Source: Ascoidea asiatica (lineage: Eukaryota; Ascomycota; Saccharomycetes; Ascoideales; Ascoideaceae). Taken from it: 30,785 nt of DNA. Positions 1-10,620 of this stretch are shown here, piece after piece; position 1 is the stretch's first letter; each line of letters begins with the position of its first letter. The translations under genes and the position numbers were made by a program. The DNA lies in assembly GCA_001600695.1 (NCBI GenBank), contig BCKQ01000029.1, positions 16,594 through 47,378 of the forward strand, in the 5' to 3' direction. The notes beneath the pieces are model-generated. The model was given only the letters and a program-made list of their open reading frames with translations, was not told the DNA's origin and searched no databases.

Positions 1-2
1 AA

Positions 3-536
3 TTTATATATAGTTTTGATGAAGTTGGTGTTTTATTTTTAAAAAGATTAAAGATTACAGAAATTGAAAATGCATTTGAAAAAGCAAGAAGAAAAGTTAA
101 TGAAAAAGAAGTTGTTGTTCGTGTTGTTGAAGCAGCTAGGATTTTGAATTGGATTAAAAAAAGGGAACTATCTATAGATCCAATGTTTGAAGATGATATT
201 AATAATAATGGTAATATTTATTATTTTGAAGATGATGATGATGATAATAACAATTATGAAGAAAGTGAAATTTATAGAATATATCAAGGAAGACTTATCA
301 AACCAATTGGATTATGTGGAAATTTTCTTTTAAATCCAATTGATGAAACATATGATCAATTGATGCTTCCTTTTACAAAATTTCATAAACCAAATTTTGC
401 TAAATCTAAAATTTTTGAAGCTGATGAAATTAAGGAAGAAGACAATTACAACAGAAGTATTACTGGAATTTCATGTTCTTTGGAAACATCCTTTGTTTCT
501 GATTATACTGTTACAGTGGTTGACTATGTTTATTAA
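3..536 (+). CDS. Gene A: C-terminal part of an unrecognised protein with the IKPIGL/NFLLNP/DETY motif (5' truncated)
   Basis: The frame is open from base 3 to the TAA at 534-536, giving 177 visible codons. The true start lies left of the window; no internal ATG is a convincing start. The visible part begins with a charged, probably helical stretch (about residues 1-60, rich in K, E, R and V), then an acidic D/N/E-rich run with a GAT-repeat poly-Asp tract near 230-246. Next comes the motif IKPIGLCGNFLLNPIDETY followed by DQLMLP at about 297-371, and a 50-residue tail ending in VDYVY. The same motif occurs near the C-terminus of the complete gene at 16291-17850, where the DNA is also clearly similar. 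The two are therefore paralogues. I do not recognise the family and assign no function. Codon use is AT-ending like the other genes, so gene A looks functional at least in this part. Confidence 0.8.
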   Translation, partial: FIYSFDEVGVLFLKRLKITEIENAFEKARRKVNEKEVVVRVVEAARILNWIKKRELSIDPMFEDDINNNGNIYYFEDDDDDNNNYEESEIYRIYQGRLIKPIGLCGNFLLNPIDETYDQLMLPFTKFHKPNFAKSKIFEADEIKEEDNYNRSITGISCSLETSFVSDYTVTVVDYVY

Positions 537-689
537 CAACGATATTGTTAATCAATTAAAAGGAACCAATCATGGTAATCAAAATACTATATTATATTAT
601 ATATTATATTATATTATATTATATGATAAGTTAAAGATTTTTAATCTTAATGAAATTGCAATTTCAAATCCAGATTTATTTTTTTTTTA

Positions 690-880
690 CTCTACATTCC
701 TACTTAGATTTTATTTACATTTTATTTTACATTTCATTTACCTTTATATATTTATTTTCATTTTTATTTTATATTATAAACTCAAAAAAAACAAAAAAAA
801 AAAAAAAATCTTACTTAGTTTAATAAAATCATTTTTTTTTCAAAAACAAAAAAGGGTAGTGTAAATGTATTTCATTCCTC
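690..880. repeat. Block a, copy 1: 3' flank of gene A repeated near 9.8-10.0 kb
   Basis: T-rich and A-rich sequence just downstream of gene A. It contains ACATTTTATTT-type runs, an A-tract near 783-808, and AGTTTAATAAA at 817-827 followed by a T-run and CAAAA. The same order of elements recurs at 9805-9990, with AGTTTAATAAA at 9927-9937 (offset 9110). I read it as the 3' flank of a tandemly duplicated gene. An AT-only ATATT microsatellite sits just upstream at about 588-625. The rest of 537-690 shows nothing else. Confidence 0.6.
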
Positions 881-997
881 AATCTCTACTTACATGGTAG
901 TTCTTTTTTTTGGATTATCGTCACCATATTCATCAATAATATCAGTTGTTTCTTCTTCTTCTTCTTCTTTTTTTGGTTGGTTTCTGATATTTTTTAA

Positions 998-1135
998 TAT
1001 TTTTATGACCGATATAAACCCAAACAGGCAATTATCCCGGAACTCGAGAAAGATGGTAAACCAGATTACCGCGCAATTTACAACATTAATTTCATTGACC
1101 GGCCGGTTTCCTCTTTAGGAACGTTTAGAAATTAA
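998..1135 (+). pseudogene. Short coding-like remnant of unknown origin
   Basis: A stop-free stretch of 45 codons ends in TAA at 1133-1135. Its amino-acid mix is protein-like: it includes YKPKQAIIPELEKDGKPDY and then RAIYNINFIDRPVSSLGTF. Its base composition is much richer in G+C than the surroundings. It has no start codon and is preceded by stops, so it would be a fragment rather than a gene. A TTC repeat lies just upstream at about 948-968. I do not recognise the sequence, and chance cannot be excluded at this length. Confidence 0.3.
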
Positions 1136-2100
1136 ACCGCCAATTTTCACTGATCCAATTAAATTAGGCTAAACAAGCCTTTGTGTGGCTAATGAAGTTT
1201 ACCTAACCATGTGATCTTTATAACATGTGAAATCTGTTAGAAGAATCACATGATCACCTAAAACTTGCTCGGTTTATATTTTAGGTAACTATTTAAGTTG
1301 TCTATCTGCAAAGATGAAACTTAGTCATCTTCTTACCACTTTTATAGTTAGTATGACAAAATATACTTATATTTCTTATTGATCCAATGCTCGAGCGCCA
1401 CAAACCTGGCCAATAAGAAGCCAGAGAATACTTACGAAGTTTCACAAGTCACTCAAATGGCCCACCCCTGAAATTGAGTGCCCCGATAATTTAACTTAAA
1501 ATTCTAAAAGTGGAAATTTCTTGAAATCAGATGGTAACACACTTTCTTAACTGGATGTTTATAACTTTCCTAATTTGGACTGGTGGTTGAGAACTCAATG
1601 AAATTTTGGCTCGTCAAACTCCAGTAGTTAATAAATTTAGAACCAGTAATTCTTTTTGCTGAAGATGTGAATGAATTTTCTTACTTCAAATGCTGAAAGC
1701 CTTATATTCAAAAGAAACAAGATTACTAAAGCTTCAATCATTTAAAAAACAAATAGTAAATTTCAATCTTCTTTTTGAATTTTCTCTTTTAGATACAAAA
1801 ATAATATTTACAGCTTCGAGAATCAAAAAGCGTGTTTGAATGTACAATTAAAAAGGACCCTTATTTTATTTTTACAAATGTAGTTTTTATTTCATTTGAA
1901 TTGATGCTTTCTTTACTCAGAAGATTTAGTTACTTGAATAAATAAATTTTTTTTCGAATAATTTTGAAAATAGGACAGTTGCAGAGATATAAGGATAAAA
2001 TTCAATTATTTCTAGGACAGAAATTTTAGCCAGATAATCTAATAAGTTTAGAACATGTTTTGCTCTTAAAGCACTGAATTTGAAGATCGTTAAGTTTGAA
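1136..2100. other. Noncoding stretch with no recognised feature
   Basis: No long open frame on either strand and no tRNA-like or repeat structure that I can support. It is less AT-extreme than its surroundings between about 1136 and 1480. By position it corresponds to 10.0-11.7 kb in the second duplication unit, but I cannot see convincing similarity between the two stretches. Confidence 0.4.
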
Positions 2101-2105
2101 AACAA

Positions 2106-2191
2106 AAGTTACGTTTGAAAACAAAAGTTACGTTTGAATATAGAAAGTTACGTTTTGCAGATGATAAAAGTTACGTTTTTCAAGTTACGTT
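2106..2191. promoter_or_regulatory. Array of five GTTACGTTT-type motifs (copy 1)
   Basis: AAGTTACGTTT occurs at 2106-2116, 2125-2135, 2145-2155 and 2168-2178, and AAGTTACGTT at 2182-2191. The spacing is about 14-23 bases. The TTACGT core resembles half of the TTACGTAA-type sites bound by fungal bZIP proteins (family knowledge); binding here is not shown. The motif recurs at the equivalent place in the second duplication unit (11703-11790). Confidence 0.45.
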
Positions 2192-2339
2192 CGAGGCCGA
2201 ATTCAAAAAATGTAACCAATGTTTCAGTCAGAATTGCTTCATCTGCGTCTGTTTCTGTTTCTGATTTTGATGCTAAATATATTAATTTTGCTTCAAATGT
2301 TTTGAAAAGAGTTTCAGTTTTGATTATAGTTATTTTTTC

Positions 2340-3720
2340 TTTCCACTATCATCATTATCATGTTCTCATTATCTATCGCCAAACCTTTTTTTTCTGATTT
2401 AAAAGAACCTACCTGATTTTGAAAATATTTTAGAAATTTCATAACAAAAGAAATGATAATAAAATTTAATTGCAATTTTATATGATAAAAAAGAATTACA
2501 AATACCATTGAAAGCTTTTTGTAATCTTGATTCAATAATCCTTTAATTGTGTTATTTTGACATTATTTTCAATGATGGGATAAACATTTTATTGTTAAAT
2601 AAATTATGTTAAGTCAGATTAAATTCTCATTAAATGATTAGGTTTTCTCTTCAGTTCATCCCTGTTGAAGGATTTTAAATTAAGTTATCAAATTATTGAG
2701 TTTTTGAACTTTCGAATCAACTTTTGAATCATTGGATCATTGAATTTATTAATTATTAACAATAATCATTTTAGTTTTAATAGAACAAAAAATAAAACAA
2801 CAAAAAAAACCCTCGAAGAAAGCACTGCTTAAATCTTGAATCATTTCATTCAATAAAAAGTTAAAAATCCTGTTAATCTTTCTTCAAATAGTCATCGATA
2901 GTTAAATAAGGTTTTTATTGATTATAATAATCAACTTATTTTTTATATTTTTCTTTCTTTGAGTAGCTTGTTTTATTCGACTATAATTATTATCAGAAAT
3001 ACACCGAAATACTGAGAAATATTTTGAAATAAAATAAAAATCTTTTTTTATTTCATTTTCTTCAAATCAGTTATTAAAATTGACAGTAATGGTTTTGTTT
3101 TGAATAAATCCAGATACAAAACAAAGAACTATTATATCTAGTTTTGGAGTTTGTAGTTTCAGAAACTGCAAAGGAAAATGAAAAATGACATTAAATGCAT
3201 CGGATTGTTCAATCGCATATAATCAATAATGAATATGAGGTAAATTTGAAAACCATATTACTCTTACTCAATTGATGTTTAGGGATTCATATTTATTTTA
3301 TCAATAATCTTCAATTTCATTAATCTCATCTGAATATGAAAAATTATAATTAAATTCACGTCCTTGATATTTATATTCGACTTGTCACAACATATTTGCC
3401 AAACTCTTTTGAGTATTTGAAACGGATTTTCTCAATCAACAAATTTAATTAATTAATCAATCAATCAATTTATCAATTAATCCCCAATATTAAATGATAA
3501 TGATAATAAATCAATTATTTTAAATACCTTTTTACAATGAAAATTTAATCAAATTAAAATAATAGAATTACCAATAACTCACTTATCATTAAAATTCAAT
3601 TTACCTTTATCGGTATTCCACACACAATCCATTATTACTGTTATTTTCTATTTTATTATTATTATTATTTGTCCCTTGTTTATACTTTAAAGTATTTCAA
3701 TTATTTTACTCAAAACTGAG
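2340..3720. repeat. Block b, copy 1 of the ~9-kb tandem duplication
   Basis: A noncoding stretch with an ordered series of matches to 11.9-13.2 kb: TTCTCATTATCTAT near 2363 and 11946; ATTATCAGAAATA at 2989 and 12455; ATTGACARTAATGGTTT at 3079 and 12546; ATCGGATT at 3199 and 12676. The last three share offsets of 9466-9477. Both copies then continue with Cys-free, AT-rich runs ending in ATTATTATT-type tracts near 3655 and 13180. The copies are clearly diverged, so the duplication is old. No gene is visible inside. Confidence 0.65.
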
Positions 3721-4136
3721 ATAAAGGTCTTATTCATATTCTCTTTTCCTGATTACTAAAAATTAAATTTATCCTTTTATCATCATTCTTTCATTTTAAA
3801 TAATTCTGGAAATAAAAAGCTCCAATTTTAATTATTAATAATTTTTAAACATTATTATGCTATCAAGACTATAATAATTTATAAATTATTAGTTAATTAA
3901 ACTCCTTTGGATTGAATTATATCTATTTTAGCTCTATGAACACTTCATTCCAAGGCTTCTAAAAAATTGAAAGATATTAAAAACAATTGTAATGTTAATG
4001 GCATTTAAGACAATTAAATTAATAAGATTTAAATATAATACATATCGAGATTTGAAATATGAAAAGAATCAATACAATTAAAATTTAAAAAAAATCCAGA
4101 CTATTTTCATTTCATTCATAATTTCATTCATCACTT

Positions 4137-4201
4137 TATTATCATTTTATTATCATTTTATTATCATTCTATTATCATTCTATTATCATTCTATTATCAT
4201 G
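4137..4201. repeat. 11-bp tandem repeat (TTATTATCATT)n
   Basis: About six head-to-tail units of 11 bases. The early units carry TTTTATTATCA and the later ones TTCTATTATCA, so the array has two sequence variants. A shorter, degraded version lies at the equivalent place in the second unit (about 13808-13850). Confidence 0.75.
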
Positions 4202-4353
4202 TTAAAAAGCAATCTAGTTCTTAAAAATTGTGATATCATTAATTTCCACCTTAATAAGTAAAAGAATTTATCATTTGAAATAGAAANATTTTCAAATTAA
4301 AATTCAAAATAAAGCCGAACTAATAAATAAGAATAAGAAAATTGTCCTGATTA

Positions 4354-6160
4354 ATATGATGCTTTAATCCAGAAAAAAAGTTTACATTAATATTTAGTAA
4401 TGTTTAGCAGGTAGTATATAGCCTGCAATGCATACATTTTTTAAATAATTCCTAAAATATGAAATATAGGAAGATATTTTAAACTTGACGATTGAAGAAT
4501 AGCTCAAGCAATTGCTCTTAAAATCTATTAAGGGTCTCGATTAACGATTTAAATTTAAACGATTAGACAAAAATAATAATCAAAGGTTAGTATATTAGCT
4601 TTCCCACAAAAATAAATCTTCTTAATGAAGAAGCAAAAATCTTGCCTTATCAACAAATAATTTAAATCTAAACAATATTCTATTATTTGAAAGAATTAAT
4701 CCTTGTAATTCATATGGTAAATTACCTTCAAGCACAGTGTCTCAATATAGTATTAATTCTAAATTATTTTCTTTAAATTAAAATAGAAATAATAATAGTA
4801 TGTTAACTAACTTTTCTTTCCTGGTTTTAAAATTGCTGTTAATTCCATTGTGAATTAGCGCTTTGATTGGTTCCTTAATAAACTTAANCTTGATATTTGA
4901 GTAGTTCTTTAAGCACAAAATTTACNGGAGGAAAATTAAATTAGTAGCAAAAGGAAACAACATAATATAAAAATAAAGTATTAGAGGTTAAATTAAATGA
5001 AATTAAACAATCAAGAAAGCTAGACATATTAATTTTATAGATAAAAGGAATAGAATGATATCAGTCAAAAACTTTTCNAAGAGTATATTATGAAATAATA
5101 GGTTCGATAAATGAATTACAGCAGCTAACTTAGATANAACAATAATAAATGGTTTGAAAAAAATTGATGGATTCCATGATAATTATCTTAACCACTTAAT
5201 ATTTGATGAAAATAATGTAATTTGAGATAGCAAATTCGATGAATAAATTTCAATAGTATTAGGAATTGAGAGCAAAATTAACCAATATCAAGTTAACTCA
5301 TATAGTAGTCAAANCTNAATTTAAAAGATGATTAGAAAATACTTAACTTGAATACACCAGATAAAAGAGAATNTNTTTAAATGAGTATATTTAGTTAATG
5401 CTAAAAACTGAAGGAAAGTCCAGCTACTANTTTTTTATTCGATTAACTTTCAATGTCCATTTAATTTCAGAAAAGAACCAAAGATTTAAACCATTTTTGA
5501 AGTAATTGGATGATATCAAGATATACTTCTCAAACTTCAATTTAATCAATATAATGCAGCAGTATTAATTATTAAAAAAAAAGAGGAAGTCAGATATAAA
5601 TCAATTTTAGAGATAAAGAATGATAATAAGAAGGTGTAGTATTGCTGAATGAATTTCAAATACACTAATGTAGTTNATAAAAAAACTGATATATTNAAAT
5701 GAGCTGAATTAATAAAAGCAAACACTGTTTCATTTTTGAATTGAGTATCGTCTGAAAGTTTGTTGAAAAATATTACTTTTGATAAGATTAAGAAATTATC
5801 AAATTTTAAAATAGTGGTCTTAATTTTTAAGTGAACATTAGCAAGTATTCTGAATTAAATTAATTTATCATTCAGATTATGATCTAAGAAATCAAAATTA
5901 AAGTTACTTATATTATTAAACTGATTTAAGATAAATTATCAATGAATGAAATATAGAAGTTTAAATTCATTTTGGATATAATGGAAATGAATTAAGGATG
6001 AATAAATTTTAATTTAATTTTGCTTTGCTTAATTTATTAATTGAAATAAGCTGTATTATTAAAAGTTTTATNAGGTGCTGAAGCCNAGTAAATTTATCAA
6101 TAAGAGNAACATTGACATCNTAGTGAAGATAATTTAAGAAACTAAGAATGATTGATTGAT
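4354..6160 (+). pseudogene. Decayed gene R1 (copy 1), unknown family
   Basis: No long ORF remains, but one plus-strand frame from about 4921 to 5580 reads as protein-like segments separated by stops, for example IKGIE, GSINELQQLT (5101-5130) and FFIRLTFNVHLISEKNQRF (about 5431-5490) followed by KPFLK. A frame change at the A-tract near 5574-5582 leads into KKEEVRYKSILEIKNDNKK. Further coding-like pieces follow to about 6100. The composition (K, E, N, L, I, helical) suggests a coiled-coil-rich protein. A related remnant lies at the equivalent place in the second unit: the 15-mer ATATGATGCTTTAAT is shared at 4354 and 14021, and GSINELQQL matches GLNELEEL at 14331. I do not know the ancestral function. 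Several single Ns fall inside. Confidence 0.5.
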
Positions 6161-6167
6161 NAATAAT

Positions 6168-6265
6168 ATTAANGATATTAACGATATTGATGACATTAAT
6201 GATATTGATTGATTAATGATATTAATGATATTGATGATATTAATGATATTGATGATATTGATGTT
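6168..6265. repeat. GATATTAAT/GATATTGAT tandem repeat
   Basis: Alternating 9-base units GATATTAAT and GATATTGAT (with GACATT variants) for about 90 bases. In one frame this would encode an Asp-Ile-Asn run, like the D/I/N run in the intact gene at 18382. It may be a low-complexity segment of decayed gene R1. Confidence 0.6.
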
Positions 6266-6900
6266 AGATTAATGGATAAATTATATCAAATATCATTTAA
6301 TGGATTTTAAAAAATGAATTTGATATTAGATGATTATGATTATAACTTGAATGAAGTTATATTAAATAAATGAATTCAATTGTTGATGATGCTACCTTAA
6401 TGGAATAGAAGTTTGAAAGACCAATGAAAGTAATATGAATTATTATCTTTTGATGTAATTTGATTAAAAGATTAATTCTAATATATAAATGCGCTTATTA
6501 TTCTTTGAAACATCTTTTTCAAGAGATATAACTGACTATTGGTTATTATTTTTTATTTCTTAATAAAGCTTCCATTGATGAATGATACTTATTAGTCTGA
6601 TGTTAGTGGATTATAAGTTATTGAATTGGAATATTATTTAAATTGATTATTAAAATGGGAATTGAAATGAAATTAAAATTGAAATGAAAAGTTTTAAGGC
6701 ATATAAGGAATCGTGGTGATTAGCTTTAATATAAGAATCTTAATTTAAGTTAATGAATAATGATATATTTGAATCTCTAAATTGGATTAATTCATCTCAT
6801 TATATTGTATTAATTAACTTATACTGATATGATTAATAAGAATATCATTGTTATTGTTTATTGGATTTTTGCTGATGTACTTCTTTTCACTTCGGTTTTT
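6266..6900. other. Degenerate AT-rich stretch
   Basis: No open frame above chance. Scattered short coding-like words are interrupted by many stops. It probably belongs to the end of R1, because the shared block c begins directly after it. Nothing else is supported. Confidence 0.35.
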
Positions 6901-6904
6901 GATT

Positions 6905-7640
6905 TATTAGGAGCCCCAAATGGGAGAAAAATACTACAGAAGTAAGAACTGTTGCTACTTTCAATGCTTATAAAAATGAATGGATTTAATAATGATTGAT
7001 CATATTTTATTAAATCATTATTATTTTTTTATTATTCCAATAATCCCAATTCAGTTTGAAAATAACCCATTTTCGTGGTGTTTTTTTACTATTGTTTATT
7101 TTCCGTTGCTTGTGAAGGCAATTTCTTCGGTGGTGGCAGCTGCCCAAAACGCCAAAAGTAAAAATAAACCTTTATTTTTGTTTTGTTTTGTTTTCTTCTT
7201 TCTTTCTTCTTTTATTCTGTGTTGTTCATTTGTTTGGCTGTTTCTTCTCAGTTTCTTCTTCTTTTTTCAATGAATGTCTCAGATCAAATGGAATGTTACT
7301 GGGAAAATCAAAAGAAATAATTCTTTTTCTCAGTTAAAACTAAGGGTTTCAATGGATATTTCTTTAATTTTTATGTTTGTGCTTCTTTTCTTCTTTCTTC
7401 CTAATTTCTTTTAATATCAACCAATCATCAAATAAATCAATTATTAAATCAAAAAGTGAGTAATCTTTTCTAATTATGTTAGAACTTCTGATCTTCTTTT
7501 TGTGCTTTTTATTTATAATCTCTCTATATTACTACATTATCTCATTTTATTCCAACTTCCTTTTTCTTCTTTAATCCAATTCTGAAGTCTTTTTCTTATA
7601 TAATACCTTTTTTTCTTTTACTTTTATTTTCAAAAGTGGG
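6905..7640. repeat. Block c, copy 1: ancestral upstream region of the gene A/C family
   Basis: Matches in order to 15.0-15.6 kb: AGCCCCAAATGGG at 6912-6924 and 15022-15034; a GTGTTT...CTRTTTATTTT stretch near 7078 and 15223; T/C-rich runs; AATGTCTCAGAT at 7273-7284 and 15516-15527; AAAAGTGGG at 7632-7640 and 15585-15593. In copy 2 this block lies directly upstream of intact gene C. Copy 1 is therefore likely the upstream region of a lost gene. The T-rich open frames here are composition artefacts. Confidence 0.6.
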
Positions 7641-8380
7641 TTTAAAATCAATTAGAATTACTTATTACTATGGAATTTCTAATATAAATGACGATTAAGG
7701 TAAGTTAAAAAATCAAAGAGAAAAATATGAGAGTTAATGTTTTTATTTAAAGAATTATGGACTTTACAATTCAAAAAGAAATATGATTACAAGTACATTT
7801 TAAAACAAAATGTGCTATTAACTTGATAATTTGAATTTATTACTCAGTAAAAATATTGTTTGAATAATCTTTCAATCATCAATTACAAATTTATAAAAAT
7901 AATATCACTTAAAAATTTTATTTGTTATTTTAAAGATAAAAATATTTAAGAATTTAAAAAGCTTTTTTGTTATAGTCTAAGTTNGTTCAAGAGAAGTAAT
8001 TAAATTAGTTTAAATATTTTTTTTTTTTTTACTTTGGGTGGTGCTACAGAAATAGAAATTTAANTATAATTGGGCATTAGATATAAAGCATATCAGTATT
8101 CTATTAATTGATCTTAAATCAGTAAACTGAGATATAATCTGAGAATGTATGACAATTATATTTACAGTGAATCAAAATTTGAATTTGAAAAACTATTTAA
8201 AAGCTAAACATTTTAATTTAAAATATATCAACCTTCTCGTAGAAAGTCATAAGGTAGGCTAGTAAATTAACTAGCATAAAAATCATTTGAATTTAAATTC
8301 AAATAAAAACCTGGATAGCAAGTCAATTATAAAGCCAAGGCAAATCAGGTCTTTGGCCTCTTTAAATAATAGTGAATCTT
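7641..8380. other. No recognised feature; site where a family member should have begun
   Basis: AT-rich, with a run of T at about 8018-8030 and a small inverted repeat (GCTAGT/ACTAGC, about 8256-8275). Judged from block order, a copy of the gene A/C family would be expected between 7.7 and 9.7 kb. I see no intact or clearly similar gene here. Confidence 0.35.
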
Positions 8381-9060
8381 TATTTAGAAGATTGTTTTTC
8401 GCAAGTGGTGATCATATTCGACAAACAAAAATTATAAAGAAAAAGAAAAGGAAAAACAAGTAGAATTAAGAAAAGCAAAGTAAAAAAACAAAAAAAAAGA
8501 TGAGCTTGAAGTAAAAAAAAGGAAAAAAGAATAGCTACAGAATCATTTTGGAAGATAGTAATAAAAATGCATTTGATAATTACGTTGATCCTTTAACTGA
8601 CTGTTAAAAAAAAGTGTGATTGAAGGATAAAAATTAAACTGATTACATGAGAGCTTGTAAGGTNAAATACTAATTCTATATAATTGACATTTCAAGCGGT
8701 AAAACGATGAATCACAAGTATGTGAGGCTTATTTTATTATTACTAAAGTTACTTCTATTACAAATTTTAGTTAAGCCACTGCGACATCTGGTTTGTTTGG
8801 TGTTTTTTGTACTGGTTGTATTACAGGGAATTTTTAAATTAGTAATGAAAATGTTTCTGTATTACTAAGAAAGTTATATTATGCAAATCCAAATACTGCA
8901 AGCCATGCGCTATAATTGTTTCCATTATTATCTACGTTTATTTACGAATTAGTTCGTTTATTAACCAAGTGACAGATGTCAAAAAGACAAACTTAATGGA
9001 ATTTAAATCAAGGTTTATTTGAATTTAAAGTTATCCCAATGCCGGTAGCTTAAAAAATAA
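8380..9060 (+). pseudogene. Possible decayed coding remnant with a Lys/Glu-rich run
   Basis: Around 8430-8530 one frame reads KEKEKEKQVELRKAK, stop, KNKKKDELEVKKRKKE, as expected from a charged coiled coil. From 8706 to 9050 another frame has about six stops in 115 codons and includes ATATSGLFGVFCTGCITGN (8775-8834) and VLLRKLYYANPNTASHA (about 8855-8909). Base composition is a little richer in G+C than nearby. There is no start, and at least one frameshift is needed to join the parts. The family is not recognised. The stop density in the second part is only modestly below chance, so this call is weak. Confidence 0.3.
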
Positions 9061-9412
9061 TATCAACCTTGCATTTATAAAGGTTAGAAAGGTTTTGAAA
9101 TTAATGGAAAACTTTAGTTTTCAAATTGTCTGCAAATTAAATTTTTGTGTAAGAATCTTAGAGCAAGATTCAAAATTATCCATTCCCATATTCAAAGGTT
9201 TCTTTGCCAGTGTAACATTGATTGAGTTTATCTTTGTAAATTTTAGTGAATGTTGTATTAGGTNACTTTTTCATTTATTGCGATTTTTATTTAAATGAGA
9301 AGCAGATTTTGTTGCAGTTTGGTAATTAATTTTTAAAAGATCTCGTGAGAAAAACCTTAACTAAAATATGGGGTGTGATTGTTCCATATTAGATTTTGTG
9401 ATTTCGGGACAT

Positions 9413-10620
9413 CAATTTGAACAAGGGTCCTGGTATTAGAAATGCTTACATTGCCAGGTGACTTTGTCAACTTTCAGTGATAATTTCGGAACTTTGAATA
9501 TTCAACTAAAATAGAAAAAAATATTATTTACCCCCGGAATTTAACCAAAGTTTTCAAAGCTTTTGAGGACATTACGTTAAACGAATACTAATGAGGTAAC
9601 TCAAAAGTTCCCAAATATCCATTTTTTCGATAAAATATTTTTCCACATCCTCTTTATGATGACGACAAATATAGCGATGAGTGAAAACAATTGAAACATG
9701 AAACTTACTTGCAGTATTGGTTCTTCTGGTATTTTAATTGAAGGATATCTGATTTACTAAATTCCAATTCTTGGTAAAAGCTTCCGCGAAATTGTTCATC
9801 TTGCCTCTTTTTTGTATTTTTAACTCTACATGTCATTTTACTTTTCGTATCACTTTTTATTTTATATTACATATAGTTTTACATTTTTTTCAAAGCTCAA
9901 AAAAATCAAAAAAAAATACCTTAGTTAGTTTAATAAACTCTTTTTCTTCTCAAAATAAAGAAAGAATAAGGTAAATAAAAATTCATCATGCCTGAATAAT
10001 ATCTTTTGGTTAATTATTTGCTGTGTGTATATTTGAAACTGATAGGTAAATCAGGTAATCAACAGTTTGAAACATTACTTACGGTCCCAGATATACACGC
10101 AACCACGACTTGTTTTCTAAGTTTACCAAAAAACTTTGTTATTATCTGATTGCACATGCTTGACAATAGGTATAACTGGTACTGTTGAGTAAATTTGAAA
10201 ATGGTTCTGGTACTGTAAATACGTACAGTGTGATATGTACGCGCTTGTATTAGTAGATTATTTTTTGTGTCGCGATGGAATTTAACCGGATTAAAATTCC
10301 TATTTAGAATTCCGGGACTGATTTCTGTTTCATTAAGTAAATCGTGAACTGTTTAGTAAATCTTAAACTGATATGGTATAGAAACTACTTTCAGTCCTGG
10401 TTGTGCACCCATTGACCAACACTATTTTTTTATGTCGTTTCTTGTACCGGAAGTTTATTACAGTTTTCTCGAGTTTTCTGGAGTTTTCTCGAGTTTTCAC
10501 TTCATTAATGTATGGAACATTTGATACTGGCTTGTAAATTGTGTATTGGGTCAGTATAGAAAATACTTAGATTCCTGATTGTGCACGCTTTTAGTTATTG
10601 TTCTTTTCAATTAGTCGAAT
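9413..10620. repeat. Degenerate ~170-bp repeats
   Basis: Related copies begin at about 9413, 10191, 10376 and 10554. Shared words include TTTGAA-AAGGGTCCTGGTA / TTTGAAAATGGTTCTGGTA, GTATAGAAAATACTT / GTATAGAAACTACTT, and TCCTGATTGTGCACGC / TCCTGGTTGTGCACCC, followed by a T-rich stretch, in one copy ending in GTCG. The last two copies are 178 bases apart and the pair before them about 166. The repeats are more G+C-rich than the background and contain no open frame. The copy at 9413 is separated from the rest by block a. The origin is unknown. Confidence 0.45.
9805..9990. repeat. Block a, copy 2: 3' flank repeat
   Basis: Second copy of the sequence after gene A (see 690-880). It has the same order of ACATTTTTTT, CTCAAAAAAA, an A-tract, AGTTTAATAAA (9927-9937), a T/C-run and CAAAATAAAGAAAG. 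Just upstream, at about 9652-9684, one frame reads LYDDDKYSDE and then stop, which resembles the acidic end of gene C. This could be the last trace of a lost family member, but it is too short to be sure. Confidence 0.5.

Noticed and set aside
397-864. 155-codon open frame overlapping the end of gene A
   Set aside because: It starts at TTG, overlaps gene A in another frame, and most of it is T- and A-rich 3' flank that recurs in block a.
2134-2535. Open frames on both strands near the GTTACGTTT array
   Set aside because: Short, no ATG with support, composition-driven, and not preserved in the duplicate copy.
6980-7273. 97-codon open frame rich in Phe, Leu and Ser
   Set aside because: It lies in T/C-rich block c. 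The matching block at 15.2 kb gives a different protein, so the frame is not under constraint.
8380-9060. Nuclear insertion of a cytoplasmic linear plasmid
   Set aside because: The AT-rich decayed reading frames made me consider it, but I recognise no plasmid polymerase, capping enzyme or other diagnostic domain.
9771-9974. 67-codon open frame
   Set aside because: It is the T/A-rich block a repeat read as protein. The first copy gives a different product.
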